A DNA stretch of 48,923 bases from assembly GCA_937776645.1 (NCBI GenBank), contig CALMRI010000034.1, forward strand, positions 1-48,923. Reading direction: 5' to 3'. The DNA is from an uncultured Alphaproteobacteria bacterium (GTDB taxonomy: Bacteria; Pseudomonadota; Alphaproteobacteria; Thalassobaculales; Thalassobaculaceae). How positions within the stretch are numbered: position 1 is the first letter of the stretch; each line of letters starts with the position of its first letter. Under the pieces are notes generated by a model. It saw nothing but the letters and a program-made list of their open reading frames with translations, was not told the DNA's origin and made no database searches. Positions 8,942 to 17,866 of this stretch are shown here, piece by piece. Both the position numbers and the translations under genes were made by a program.

Positions 8942-10117
8942 ATGCGACTTTCGAGTTACGTCACAGGCATGGCCGGCGGCGAGGAGGCTGGGGCTTGGGC
9001 CATCCACAGCAATGCGGCGGGGCGTCAGCGTGCTGGCGAGGATCTGCTGGTGCTCACAATCGGTGACCATGATTTCACCACGGACAAACGTATTGTCGAG
9101 GCGACGGTGGCTTCGCTGCGCGCCGGTAACCACCACTACACACCGTCTATTGGCACTCAGTCCCTACGCGCGGCGGCGGCAGCTTTCCACGGTACGGTAA
9201 TAGGAGAGGCGGTTCGGCCGGAAAACGTGGTGATCACGCCGGGGGCGCAATGTGGTGTGTTCACTGCTGCACAATGCGTGCTCGATCCAGGCGATGAGGT
9301 CATCGCGTTCGACCCAATGTATGTAACCTATCGCGGTGCGCTGGAAGCGCGAGGGGCCAAGGTCGTACAGGTGCCGTTGCTGCCCGAGGATCAATTCCTG
9401 CCGGATCCAGATCTGGTCCGTGCGGCGCTGACGGGTCGTACGAAGGCGATCATGATCAACACGCCAAATAACCCTACCGGGGTGATTTATCCGCGCGAAA
9501 CCTTGGAAGCCCTGGCGCTTATCTGCCGCGAGCGCGATCTGTGGATGATTTCGGACGAGGTCTATTGCACGATGTGTTATGAGCGCTCGCACCTGTCGCC
9601 AAGATTGCTCGATGGCATGGCGGAGCGGACGGTCTCGCTCTATAGCCTGTCCAAAAGCCATGCGATGACCGGCTTTCGCATGGGTTGGATGGTCGCCTCT
9701 GAGAACGTCATCGCCGCTGCCGACGATGTCGTAAGTTCGATGATGTTCGGCACGCCGCCGTTCATTCAGGACGCGGCCCATACGGCTCTCACCAGTGTGT
9801 TGGATACGGTAGAGACGATCCGCGCACGCTATCACCACCGTCGCGACTTAATCTGCGAGGCTCTGGCTGGAGTTCCGAAGGTCACCATTCGTAAGCCCGA
9901 CGCCGGGATGTTCTTGATGATCGATATTCGCGAGACCGGTTGGAATGCGATTGATTTTGCTTGGAAACTTCTCGAGGAGCAGAGCCTGGCCCTGTTGCCG
10001 GGAGAGGGATTTGGTTGTCAGCTCGCCGGGCATCTGCGGCTGAGTTATGGTGCAAACGATAAAGATTTGGCGGAGGCCGCGCGTCGGTTTTCGGCTTTCG
10101 TCCAAAAGAACGGTTAG
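8942..10117 (+). CDS. Class I/II pyridoxal-phosphate aminotransferase (arginine:pyruvate transaminase-like)
   Basis: 391 residues, fold-type I PLP enzyme. The PLP lysine is K238 in SLSKSHAMTGFRMGW; the NTPNNPTG substrate/PLP motif and ISDEVYCTMCYE follow the family order. The N-terminus (AGEDLLVLTIGDHDF) resembles the AruH-type arginine:pyruvate transaminases and related aspartate/aromatic enzymes, so the exact amino-acid donor cannot be assigned. GAAGGA precedes the ATG at 8942. No neighbouring arginine catabolic genes are present to support the AruH role. Confidence 0.85.
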   Translation: MRLSSYVTGMAGGEEAGAWAIHSNAAGRQRAGEDLLVLTIGDHDFTTDKRIVEATVASLRAGNHHYTPSIGTQSLRAAAAAFHGTVIGEAVRPENVVITPGAQCGVFTAAQCVLDPGDEVIAFDPMYVTYRGALEARGAKVVQVPLLPEDQFLPDPDLVRAALTGRTKAIMINTPNNPTGVIYPRETLEALALICRERDLWMISDEVYCTMCYERSHLSPRLLDGMAERTVSLYSLSKSHAMTGFRMGWMVASENVIAAADDVVSSMMFGTPPFIQDAAHTALTSVLDTVETIRARYHHRRDLICEALAGVPKVTIRKPDAGMFLMIDIRETGWNAIDFAWKLLEEQSLALLPGEGFGCQLAGHLRLSYGANDKDLAEAARRFSAFVQKNG

Positions 10118-10163
10118 GTGGGGCGACTATATATTGGGTTGGCCGGACTGAGAGGAGGCGCCC

Positions 10164-11201
10164 GTGGGGTTCGGGGATGAAATAATGGTGACGGCTCGGG
10201 TCCGGGTGTTGCATACACGCAATCCGGTGCCGGTCTTGATACAAGGGGTGGATGGCAAGCCGCGCTGGTCTGAGGTCTGGGAACACAATCCCCGGATCGC
10301 ACGGACGGCGGAGGAGGCCGGCCAGACTCTGCGTGACGGCCCGGGAGCCCGCCCCTATCTGGACTATGCGCGCCTCACCCAGACAAGAACCTTTTTTCGC
10401 CCACAATCTCTGGAGCCAGGCGAGATTTACCTGACCGAGACCGAACGTAGCTTTGGTCGGCGGATCGTTCTGATAGAGCCGCATGTTAAAAAGGGCGCTA
10501 ATTCGAACAGAGATTGGGGCTTCGAGCGGTTTCAGAGTGTTGTTGGTGCCTGCCCAGATCTACCCTGGGCACAATGCTATTATGGTGGCGCACGGATACT
10601 AGAGGGGGTTGAGCCAATCAAGGCCGACACCTTTCGAGAGGTTTGCGCCGTGATGTCTGGCGCTCTGGCGGCGGTCTTGCCGGAAGGTGGTTTGCACCAC
10701 GCGGCGGCCGCTTTTGGGGTTAAGGCCGTGGTGATTTTCGGTGCTTATATTCCGCCATCGGTGACGGGTTATCCAGATCATATCAATCTGGCGAGGAGCG
10801 TTCCGGAGGTCGAAGGCTTGGGTCCGCCAGATCCTCGGGCTCAGGCTGCTCTCGCGAGTATTACTGTTGCGGAAGTGGTCGAAAAATTGGCTGAGATTCT
10901 GGGTGAAACTTCGTTCGGCCAAGGTCTCAAAAAGCTGTTTCTAGGCCGCTTGGTCTTATTGCTCAAAGAGTTGCTTGCAGACGTTCTGCGAGAACCGGCA
11001 TCTCTTCGACGGTTGCGTTGGCATAGGCCAACCGTAAACATTGCTCCTGGTTCGAACCAAAAAACGACCCGGGCAAACAAAGAATATTCTGTTCATCGAC
11101 CAGCCGTCGCGCAACATCACGGGCCGGGGTGCCGCCGAATGGGTGCTGCAGATAGGCGAAATAGGCGCCGCTGGAGATCAGCTCATAACCCAAGTCGTTA
11201 G
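10164..11201 (+). CDS. Glycosyltransferase family 9-like protein, C-terminus uncertain
   Basis: The GTG at 10164 is supported by GAGGAGG a few bases upstream and by an N-terminal GFGDEIMVTARVR segment. The middle (RIVLIEPHVKKGANSNRDWG) and the later VLPEGGLHHAAAAFGVKAVV with FGAYIPPSVTGYPDHINL match heptosyltransferase/GT9-like proteins, in which the Glu-Gly-Gly loop sits near the nucleotide-sugar site. The open frame continues to 11201, overlapping the convergent aminotransferase by 239 bases with non-coding-looking sequence (after LAEILGE). The real end is probably near 10900-10945, reached through a frameshift or as yet unseen stop. Substrate unknown. Confidence 0.6.
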   Translation: MGFGDEIMVTARVRVLHTRNPVPVLIQGVDGKPRWSEVWEHNPRIARTAEEAGQTLRDGPGARPYLDYARLTQTRTFFRPQSLEPGEIYLTETERSFGRRIVLIEPHVKKGANSNRDWGFERFQSVVGACPDLPWAQCYYGGARILEGVEPIKADTFREVCAVMSGALAAVLPEGGLHHAAAAFGVKAVVIFGAYIPPSVTGYPDHINLARSVPEVEGLGPPDPRAQAALASITVAEVVEKLAEILGETSFGQGLKKLFLGRLVLLLKELLADVLREPASLRRLRWHRPTVNIAPGSNQKTTRANKEYSVHRPAVAQHHGPGCRRMGAADRRNRRRWRSAHNPSR

Positions 11202-12144
11202 CCCGGAAGATTTCGCGCACACTGTCGCGTCGAGCATTGATCATTCCGCGCTTGTCAGTGACCCATTCAGACAGGTTTTCGAGCCCGAACAGCGCCGCAT
11301 CCTGGGCAATTCGCGCGGCGCAGATCGAGACAGTGTCCATGATCTTGGTCACCGCGCCGATCACCTTCTCGCCAGCAATCACAGAGCCAACCCGATAACC
11401 GGTGAGGCTGAACGCTTTTGAGAAACTATAAAGTTGAACCAACGTCTCTCCCCAGCGCTCATCACGAAACAACGTGTGCGGAGGGCCGTCGTCAAGGAAA
11501 TCCTTATAGGTCTCATCAATGATCAAGGCGATGCCGCGCTCGGCCGCGAGATCGCGGAACGCGGCGATGGTTTCGGGCGGATAGACGGCGCCGGTCGGAT
11601 TGTTCGGTGTTACCAGCACGATCGCCCGGGTCCGCTCGGTGATTAGCCCAGCCGCCTCTTCGGGATCGGGAACGCCGCCGCGATCGGTCCGAAAGGGAAG
11701 CGCTACAGCGCTAATACCCTGCATCTGCAACCACATCATGTGATTGAAATAGTAAGGGACCGGGAGGATGACCTCGTCACCCGCCCGCGCCAAGGCGAGA
11801 ATGGCCAAGGAATACGCTTGGTTGCAGCCGGCCGAGATCAGCACGTTCTCAGGCCCAATCACTCCGCCATAAGCTTGATTCATATGCCCGGCAAGGGTCG
11901 ATCGCAGGGGCGCGATGCCGGCAATCGGCGTATATTGCGCGGTTTCGAATTTAGCCAGACGGCTCGCAAGATGATCGCGTAAGGTTTTCGCCGGCGGATA
12001 GCTTGGCACCGCTTGAGCCATGTCGAGAAGCGGGTTTTCGGGGGAGAATTTTCTACCAGCTATCCAGGACTGGGCTTCGGCGATTGGTGGGTCGATAGCG
12101 CGAATCACATCCGGGTTGACGCTTAGTGACATGGTTCGATCCAT
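10963..12144 (-). CDS. Class I/II pyridoxal-phosphate aminotransferase
   Basis: 393 residues. Family motifs in order: ISAGCNQAYSLAILALARAG, VTPNNPTGAVYPPE, IIDETYKDF and the PLP-lysine segment YSFSKAFSLTGYRVGS. The C-terminal arginine region is GSNQEQCLRLAYAN. Substrate specificity is not readable; alanine, aspartate or aromatic 2-oxo acid donors are all possible. It lies 39 bases downstream of ptsI on the same strand and could be the last gene of the chvI-ptsI run. The ATG at 12144 lacks a clear Shine-Dalgarno sequence; ATG at 12132 is the alternative. Its 3' end overlaps the long frame of the convergent GT9-like gene. Confidence 0.85.
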   Translation of the reverse strand: MDRTMSLSVNPDVIRAIDPPIAEAQSWIAGRKFSPENPLLDMAQAVPSYPPAKTLRDHLASRLAKFETAQYTPIAGIAPLRSTLAGHMNQAYGGVIGPENVLISAGCNQAYSLAILALARAGDEVILPVPYYFNHMMWLQMQGISAVALPFRTDRGGVPDPEEAAGLITERTRAIVLVTPNNPTGAVYPPETIAAFRDLAAERGIALIIDETYKDFLDDGPPHTLFRDERWGETLVQLYSFSKAFSLTGYRVGSVIAGEKVIGAVTKIMDTVSICAARIAQDAALFGLENLSEWVTDKRGMINARRDSVREIFRANDLGYELISSGAYFAYLQHPFGGTPARDVARRLVDEQNILCLPGSFFGSNQEQCLRLAYANATVEEMPVLAERLQATL

Positions 12145-12183
12145 TAGCCGGGAAAGGGTGAAGGTCCAGTGATTCTCATTGAA

Positions 12184-13968
12184 CTAGTGGCTCTCATTGA
12201 AATCGTCCAGAAGCGCTAAGACGCGACCTTCATCTGCTTGGTCCATGATGGCCAATGCGCGCCGGGTGGCGGGGCCGGTATCGAGCGCTCGGATCCTTTG
12301 TTTGACCCGTGGAATGCTTTGCGGGGCCATTGACAATTCTCGCACGCCCAAGCCGACAAGCAGCGGTGCGAAGCGTGGATCTCCGGCGATCTCACCGCAA
12401 ATACTGACGGGTTTTCCGGCGCGTTGCGCCGCGTTGACGGTAAATTGAATAAGCCGTAACACCGCTGGGTGCAGCGGGTTGTAAAGCCCGGCTACTTGTT
12501 CGTCGCCGCGATCTATCGCGAGTGTATACATCGTTAAATCATTGGTGCCGATGGCAAAAAATTCGACCTCCTGGGCCAGCGAGTCGGCAATTAGCGCAGC
12601 ACCGGGCACTTCGATCATCACACCGAGGGAGGGAAGCGGGTCAGCGATCGAGATATTTCGACGGCGCAGGCGCGCGACCAGGCGTTTCAAGATCGAGCGA
12701 ACTTGGCGGACCTGATGGACACTGGAAATCATCGGCAGCAGGAGGCGGACCGGACCATGCGCCCCGGCGCGCAAGATTGCAGATAGCTGGATTTCAAAAA
12801 GTTTCGGCTCCTTGAGCGAAAACCGGATGGCGCGCAGGCCGAGCATAGGATTTGCGCTGTGACTGACGCTGTTCCCCATTGCCGCCGTTCGTTTATCGCC
12901 GCCGATATCCAGCGTGCGGATGGTGACCGGTCGTCCCTTCATTCCCTCGACCACGGTGCGCAACAAGGCGTACTGCTCTTCCTCGTCCGGCGGGCTCTCG
13001 CGGTTCATGAACATGAACTCGGTTCGAAGCAGGCCGATGCCTTCGGCGCCAGCCTTCAGAGCGCCGTTCACATCGCGCGGAAGTTCAATATTCGCCTCTA
13101 ACCCGACCACCGTGTTGTCAAGCGTCAGCGCCGGGAGCGACCGTAACCTTGCGAGCTGCCGGTTTAGCCGAATGCGAGCTTCGGCCCGGCGGCGATATTC
13201 CGCCAGAGTTGCTTCGGTGGGGTTCAGGACGATGCGTCCGGCGTCGCCATCGACAATCACCGATTGTCCCGAGCGCGCGACCGCGAGTAAATCCTGCGTT
13301 CCGAGGACCGCGGGCAATCCCATGGATCGCGCCATGATCGCGGTATGGCCGTCGGCACCACCAAGCGCCGTGACAAAGGCCGAGACTTTGGTCGGATCCA
13401 TCAGCGCGATATCGGCCGGGCTCAATTCATCGGCGACGATGACCGTGCCGGCCGGCAATACCGAGAATGCCTGATAGGGCGTCTGGGTTAGCTGGCGCAG
13501 GATGCGCGAGCCGACATCGCGGATATCTTGTAGGCGAGCCGCTAGATAAGGGTCCTTGACCCTGGCAAAGCCACGGGCAATTTCCCGGACCATCTCCTGG
13601 ACCGCCGCTTCGGCATTGATTTGCCGCTCTTTAATGTTGCGTTCAACGCTGTGGATCATTCGCGTGGAGCCCAGCATCGCGGCGTGGACATCAAACAAAA
13701 GGCCAAGTTCTTCTGCCGCCGCACCGGCAAGCGCGTTACTTTTTTGTTTCAGCTTAGTGATTTGGCGACGAGCCCTGGAAAGAGCTTGATTGAACCTGGT
13801 GATTTCTTCATCCACCAACTCGGCGGAAATTCGGTACTCTGGGACCTGCCTGAGGCCCGTTTCTATGAGATGTGCGTTTCCAATGGCGATGCCGGCGGAG
13901 ACGCCGACACCGTCATGAAATTGCTCCTCGCCCACCGGGTGGTCCTGTTGTTCCGGTTCAGTCTTCAT
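12184..13968 (-). CDS. ptsI: Phosphoenolpyruvate-protein phosphotransferase (PTS enzyme I, no GAF domain)
   Basis: 594 residues. Enzyme I takes phosphate from PEP and passes it to HPr. N-terminal HPr-interaction domain begins GVGVSAGIAIGNAHLIE; the phosphohistidine is in GGADGHTAIMARSMGLPAV, where many EIs have Thr-Ser before the His. The PEP-binding barrel shows TIRTLDIGGDK, FFAIGTNDLTMYTLAIDRG and the acid/base cysteine in SICGEIAGD. PtsP/EI-Ntr proteins usually carry an N-terminal GAF domain and exceed 700 residues; this one has none, so its regulation must differ from GAF-gated control. The chosen ATG at 13968 overlaps the 3' end of ptsH; a longer in-frame start at 14037 would sit deep inside ptsH. 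Confidence 0.93.
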   Translation of the reverse strand: MKTEPEQQDHPVGEEQFHDGVGVSAGIAIGNAHLIETGLRQVPEYRISAELVDEEITRFNQALSRARRQITKLKQKSNALAGAAAEELGLLFDVHAAMLGSTRMIHSVERNIKERQINAEAAVQEMVREIARGFARVKDPYLAARLQDIRDVGSRILRQLTQTPYQAFSVLPAGTVIVADELSPADIALMDPTKVSAFVTALGGADGHTAIMARSMGLPAVLGTQDLLAVARSGQSVIVDGDAGRIVLNPTEATLAEYRRRAEARIRLNRQLARLRSLPALTLDNTVVGLEANIELPRDVNGALKAGAEGIGLLRTEFMFMNRESPPDEEEQYALLRTVVEGMKGRPVTIRTLDIGGDKRTAAMGNSVSHSANPMLGLRAIRFSLKEPKLFEIQLSAILRAGAHGPVRLLLPMISSVHQVRQVRSILKRLVARLRRRNISIADPLPSLGVMIEVPGAALIADSLAQEVEFFAIGTNDLTMYTLAIDRGDEQVAGLYNPLHPAVLRLIQFTVNAAQRAGKPVSICGEIAGDPRFAPLLVGLGVRELSMAPQSIPRVKQRIRALDTGPATRRALAIMDQADEGRVLALLDDFNESH

Positions 13969-14245
13969 CGAACTTGTTTTCCACCAACCGGGCGATGCTG
14001 TCGACGGCGGCGCGCGCATCGGCTCCACTGGCTTCAAGATGGATCGAGCACCCGGTTGCCGCAGCGAGCATCATCAGGCCCATTATTGAACGACCCGATA
14101 CCGTTTCCCCGTCCTTGGTCACTTCGATTTTGGAAGAGAACTCTCCCGCCAACCTCACGAATTTAGCAGCCGCGCGCGCGTGCAACCCCCGTTGGTTGAC
14201 GATTGTGACTGTTCTTTCAATTGATACGTTGCCGGAGCCGGTCAT
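13958..14245 (-). CDS. ptsH: HPr phosphocarrier protein
   Basis: 95 residues. The active histidine is in NQRGLHARAAAKF and the HprK-target serine lies in SGRSIMGLMMLAAATG, so both phosphorylation sites are present. HPr relays phosphate from enzyme I to the EIIA encoded just upstream; serine phosphorylation by HprK would block this. The ATG at 14245 overlaps the EIIA stop by one base (TGATG), a coupled arrangement, and the 3' end overlaps ptsI. A TTG one codon earlier is less likely. Confidence 0.95.
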   Translation of the reverse strand: MTGSGNVSIERTVTIVNQRGLHARAAAKFVRLAGEFSSKIEVTKDGETVSGRSIMGLMMLAAATGCSIHLEASGADARAAVDSIARLVENKFDED

Positions 14246-14670
14246 CAAGTGCCCTGCAATACGTGCGAGGCAATCATGATGTATTTTTGACCGGCGTCGC
14301 GGGCCTGAGAAACCGCATCCGCCAGGGTCGATTTTTCGCGGATGCTGGCAAGCTTGACCAGCATTGGCAAGTTCACGCCGGCGATCACCTCAATACTCGG
14401 CCTCTCCATGATCGAGATCGCCAGATTGCAGGGTGTGCCCCCGAACATGTCCGTCAGCACGATTACGCCGCTGCCAGTATCGACCGCCTCGACTGATTTC
14501 AGGATGTCGTCGCGCCGCTGTTCCATGTCATCGTCCGGACCAATACACACCGTGGCAGTGCTTCTCTGTGGACCCACCACATGTTCCATCGCCAGCTGAA
14601 GTTCGTCCGCCAGCGCCCCATGGGTTACCAGTACGATGCCGATCGGCGTGGCGCCTTCCATCTCAGCCAT
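14245..14670 (-). CDS. PTS EIIA component, mannose type
   Basis: 141 residues of the EIIA-Man fold. The phosphorylatable histidine is in GIVLVTHGALADEL near residue 18; the LTDMFGGTPCNLA loop completes the active-site region. No EIIB, EIIC or EIID is seen in the window, in keeping with alphaproteobacteria whose PTS is regulatory rather than sugar-transporting. GAGGACGAGGG precedes the ATG at 14670. Coupled to ptsH by a one-base overlap. Confidence 0.92.
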   Translation of the reverse strand: MAEMEGATPIGIVLVTHGALADELQLAMEHVVGPQRSTATVCIGPDDDMEQRRDDILKSVEAVDTGSGVIVLTDMFGGTPCNLAISIMERPSIEVIAGVNLPMLVKLASIREKSTLADAVSQARDAGQKYIMIASHVLQGT

Positions 14671-14720
14671 TGCCCTCGTCCTCTTGAAATGCCTGCTTCG
14701 GGAACCGTCAATCGTTTCCG

Positions 14721-15638
14721 CTAGTCCGCGGCGGCCTTGTCCAAGTCTCTATGCCGGAGCGTGACCGTATGGCCCGACTTACGCAACCATTCCGCCAGGT
14801 CGGTTGCAACGAAGACCGAACGATGCCGGCCGCCGGTACACCCTATCGCGACGGTTAGATAACTCTTACCCTCTTCGGTAAAGCGCGGCAGCAGTGGTTC
14901 TATAAACGCCGTCAGACGGTTGAAATAATCGCCAAACCCTGGGTCTTTTCGGATAAAATCCGCAACCGACTGGTCCCGACCATCCAGGGGTCTGAGCGCT
15001 TCGTCGTAGTGCGGGTTGGAAAGGAATCTCACGTCGAAGACCATATCTGCCTCGCGTGGCAATCCATTGCGAAACCCGAATGATGTGACGGTCACAGTCA
15101 GTATTCGAGCATCAGCGATGTCGAGACCGCCAGTGAGCACTTGCCGGAAATCCGGCAGCGAAAGATGGGACGAATCGATCACGATATCAGCCCGCTCCCG
15201 CACCGGTGCCAACAGGCGGCGCTCAATTCGGATGCCATCGGCCACCGGACGGTCCTTGGCTAAGGGATGGCGCCGCCGCGTTTCGGTGAAGCGCCGGATC
15301 AACACATCGGTGTCGCAATCGAGGAAAACCACGGAGATTGAAACCCCATTGCCGCGCAACTGGTCGAGATTGGCGAGAAAGGTTTCCGCGTCGAAATCCC
15401 GGGTTCGGGTGTCGGCGCCGATGGCGATTTTCCCTGTCGGCTGGGGCACGTCGGTCGTTGCAAATGGCGCGAGCAGGGCAGGCATCAAAGACAAAGGAAG
15501 ATTGTCCACCGCCTCGAAGCCGATGTCTTCCAGCGTTTTCAAGCAAGTGGTTCGTCCGGCGCCGGAAAGGCCGGTGACCAAGACCACGCGTCGTATATCG
15601 TTCGTCGACTGTTCGGTTACCGCGACATGATCGTTCAT
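14721..15638 (-). CDS. rapZ: RNase adapter protein RapZ (nucleotide-binding protein)
   Basis: 305 residues. N-terminal P-loop VVLVTGLSGAGRTT; here the usual Lys-Ser of the Walker A loop is Arg-Thr-Thr, a variation common outside the gammaproteobacteria. The C-terminal domain has AIGCTGGRHRSVFVA, the signature of the family's small-molecule/RNA-binding domain. In Escherichia coli RapZ steers RNase E to glmZ to control glucosamine-6-phosphate synthase; in alphaproteobacteria the target is unproven. Its place between hprK and the EIIA gene is a conserved arrangement. Confidence 0.93.
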   Translation of the reverse strand: MNDHVAVTEQSTNDIRRVVLVTGLSGAGRTTCLKTLEDIGFEAVDNLPLSLMPALLAPFATTDVPQPTGKIAIGADTRTRDFDAETFLANLDQLRGNGVSISVVFLDCDTDVLIRRFTETRRRHPLAKDRPVADGIRIERRLLAPVRERADIVIDSSHLSLPDFRQVLTGGLDIADARILTVTVTSFGFRNGLPREADMVFDVRFLSNPHYDEALRPLDGRDQSVADFIRKDPGFGDYFNRLTAFIEPLLPRFTEEGKSYLTVAIGCTGGRHRSVFVATDLAEWLRKSGHTVTLRHRDLDKAAAD

Positions 15639-15671
15639 AGGGTCACCGATCTCACTGATTCACGGCTTGGG

Positions 15672-16091
15672 TCATCGCTTTTCCTCAAATGACAGGGCCA
15701 GCCGAACCTTGGCTGCCGCCGAGATCTCGAAAGGGGCAATGGTAAGCAGCGGGATTTCTATATCAAGATAGCTACAACGTCCCGGTTCCGGAAACCTCTC
15801 GACCTGCTCCGGCGGAACCAAATCCATCACCAGGGCTAACGGGGCCCGGCGCACCGTATCCACCGGGACGATGCCGATGCCATGCACTTCAATTTGGCCG
15901 GATATTGGATCCGGGCAGGTGGCAACCAACCGTTCACTCTCCCTAGTGAGTACCGTTTGGTCATCCGCGACCAACTGGCCGCCAGCCTCGATTACCCGAA
16001 GTGCCAGATCGGATTTTCCACTGCCGGACGGTCCTCTAAAGAGGACCGCTTTGCCATTGATTGCGACGCAGGTGCCGTAGACCCGTTCCAT
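15672..16091 (-). CDS. hprK: HPr kinase/phosphorylase, short alphaproteobacterial form
   Basis: 139 residues, the kinase core only, as usual in alphaproteobacteria (Firmicutes forms are about 310). Walker A is FRGPSGSGKSDLALRVIEAG; VADDQTVLTR gives the catalytic aspartate region and GIGIVPVD the capping segment. It phosphorylates HPr on serine. ATG at 16091 chosen because it starts at the conserved strand (RVYGTCVAINGKAV); the longer frame to 16169 begins with TTG inside chvG. GGAGC lies 13 bases upstream, a rather long spacing. Confidence 0.9.
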   Translation of the reverse strand: MERVYGTCVAINGKAVLFRGPSGSGKSDLALRVIEAGGQLVADDQTVLTRESERLVATCPDPISGQIEVHGIGIVPVDTVRRAPLALVMDLVPPEQVERFPEPGRCSYLDIEIPLLTIAPFEISAAAKVRLALSFEEKR

Positions 16092-16122
16092 GCCGTATTG
16101 CTCGCTCCGGTACGAGGATTTG

Positions 16123-17838
16123 TCAATCCGTCCCGCCACCCTTTCCAAGCTTGGCCTTGGGCAGGACAAGAATAAACCGGGCTCCTAGCACTTCCCCCCC
16201 TGGCGCCATTCGGTTTTCGGCGCTGATCCACCCGTCGTGGGCGGCAACGATTTGCCGGCAAATGGAAAGGCCAAGACCTGAATGGGTTCCGAATTTCTCC
16301 CCCGCCGGGCGCTCCGAATAAAATCTATCGAAAACAGCGCCAAGTTTACCTTCCGGAATTCCGATGCCTTCATCATCGACCGTTATGGTGATGTGCTGGC
16401 CGGAAGCAGCTGCGCGGATCGTGATGCGGCCGTCCGGGGGCGAGAACGTCATCGCATTGTCAATCAAATTGCGGATTACTTGTACGAGACGATTTTCATG
16501 TCCGTTAACAATCAGCGAGCCGTCGCCATCGATCTCGCAGATCGCGCCACCGGCCCCTACCCAGGAGGTCGACGTATAGATTTCGCCAATGGTTTCCAAC
16601 ATACACCCGATGTCCACATTGGTCGTTTCTTCGCGACTCAATTCCGAATCGACGCGTGAGGCCTCGGAAATATCGCTGATCAGCCGGTCCAGCCGATTGA
16701 CGTCGTCGAGAATAATGGCCAGCAATTTTTCGCGTTGCGTCGGATCGGTTACGCGCGTGGCTGTCTCCACCGCGCTACGCACCGAGGTCAGAGGGTTTTT
16801 GATTTCGTGGGCGACATCCGCCGCGAAACGTTCGATCGCATCCATGCGTTGCCACAAATTATCGGTCATCTGTCGCATGGCTCGGGCTAGGTCACCGATC
16901 TCGTCGCCCCGGCCGGTGAATTCAGGAATCGAATAGCGGCGATCAAGGCCAGTTCGCACGCGCTCCGCCGCTGCCGCCAAGCGTTGAACCGGGCGGGTAA
17001 TCGAACCCGCGAGGTAGAGCGACAACGCCACGGTGATCGCAAAGACAACGGCGAAAACGCCGAGGATTTCAAATCGAACAGATCGTACCGCTTGGTCAAT
17101 TTTCTCACCCTCGATGGACAACAGAAGGGCTCCGAGCACTTGCTTGTATTTTCGGATTGGCACCGCGACGGTCAAGATCAGCCCGCCGGCTTCGGTCGCT
17201 CGCACGGTTTGCACCGAGACTCCGCGTAAGGCTTGGATGACTTCCGGATAGCTATTTGCGAGTTGGCGAGCTGATTCCCGGTACAACGGCAGCCCACTCC
17301 GCCGGGGCAGCCAGTTCACGATCCTGTCGTAAACCCGCTCCGCCATTTCCTGCATCAACCGGTTCGCCGTGGGCGGTGGTAGCGGGCGGATCAGCACCAG
17401 TCCACCCGGCTGCCCGAGCTTGAGACTGTCCGCGAACAGGGTGCCGGTGGCGCCGAAAACTCTGGCTCTGGCATGAAGCGCCGTCGACGACCGCCGCATC
17501 ATGCGCCGCACCCGGTTTGGAGAAAGCTGGTGGTTCGCGCTCAGTTCCTGTTCGACTGCGGCCTCTCCGACGGCGCGCGCGAACAACACGGCTTGATTGG
17601 ACACCGCCTCCAGTTCCGCTTGGATGAGGCTGTTCTGGTAGCGATCGAGGTAGAGGACGCCGACGAATAAAATGGCGACTGCGAACAGGTTGATAGCTAA
17701 GATGCGCAGCGTGAGACGTGACACCCAGCGCTTGGGGCGGTGTGCTGTTCCAGCGCCTGGATGCCGAGACGGCCCAGGCGTCGGGGAACTGTTCGACGCT
17801 CCAATGTCCGCATTATCGGATTTCGATCCGAAGGCCAT
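16123..17838 (-). CDS. chvG: Sensor histidine kinase ChvG
   Basis: 571 residues. Two membrane segments (around LAINLFAVAILFVGVLYL and FAVVFAITVALSLYL) flank a periplasmic domain of about 220 residues. Then come HAMP (ITRPVQRLAAAAERVRTG), the dimerisation/phospho-acceptor helix FAADVAHEIKNPLTSVRSA with the target His, and the ATPase domain (VIRNLIDNAMTFS, GLGLSICRQIVAAHDG). ChvG (ExoS) senses acid or envelope stress and is held in check by ExoR in rhizobia; no exoR is visible here. ATG at 17838 lies 28 bases after the chvI stop; an upstream start at 17916 would overlap chvI. Confidence 0.92.
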   Translation of the reverse strand: MAFGSKSDNADIGASNSSPTPGPSRHPGAGTAHRPKRWVSRLTLRILAINLFAVAILFVGVLYLDRYQNSLIQAELEAVSNQAVLFARAVGEAAVEQELSANHQLSPNRVRRMMRRSSTALHARARVFGATGTLFADSLKLGQPGGLVLIRPLPPPTANRLMQEMAERVYDRIVNWLPRRSGLPLYRESARQLANSYPEVIQALRGVSVQTVRATEAGGLILTVAVPIRKYKQVLGALLLSIEGEKIDQAVRSVRFEILGVFAVVFAITVALSLYLAGSITRPVQRLAAAAERVRTGLDRRYSIPEFTGRGDEIGDLARAMRQMTDNLWQRMDAIERFAADVAHEIKNPLTSVRSAVETATRVTDPTQREKLLAIILDDVNRLDRLISDISEASRVDSELSREETTNVDIGCMLETIGEIYTSTSWVGAGGAICEIDGDGSLIVNGHENRLVQVIRNLIDNAMTFSPPDGRITIRAAASGQHITITVDDEGIGIPEGKLGAVFDRFYSERPAGEKFGTHSGLGLSICRQIVAAHDGWISAENRMAPGGEVLGARFILVLPKAKLGKGGGTD

Positions 17839-17866
17839 GTCTTGCTCGAAGCTCCTCGGCTTGGTG

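Noticed and set aside
11041..11070. GGTTCGAACC resembling a tRNA T-loop
   Set aside because: Lies inside the aminotransferase coding sequence, and no acceptor stem can be formed around it.
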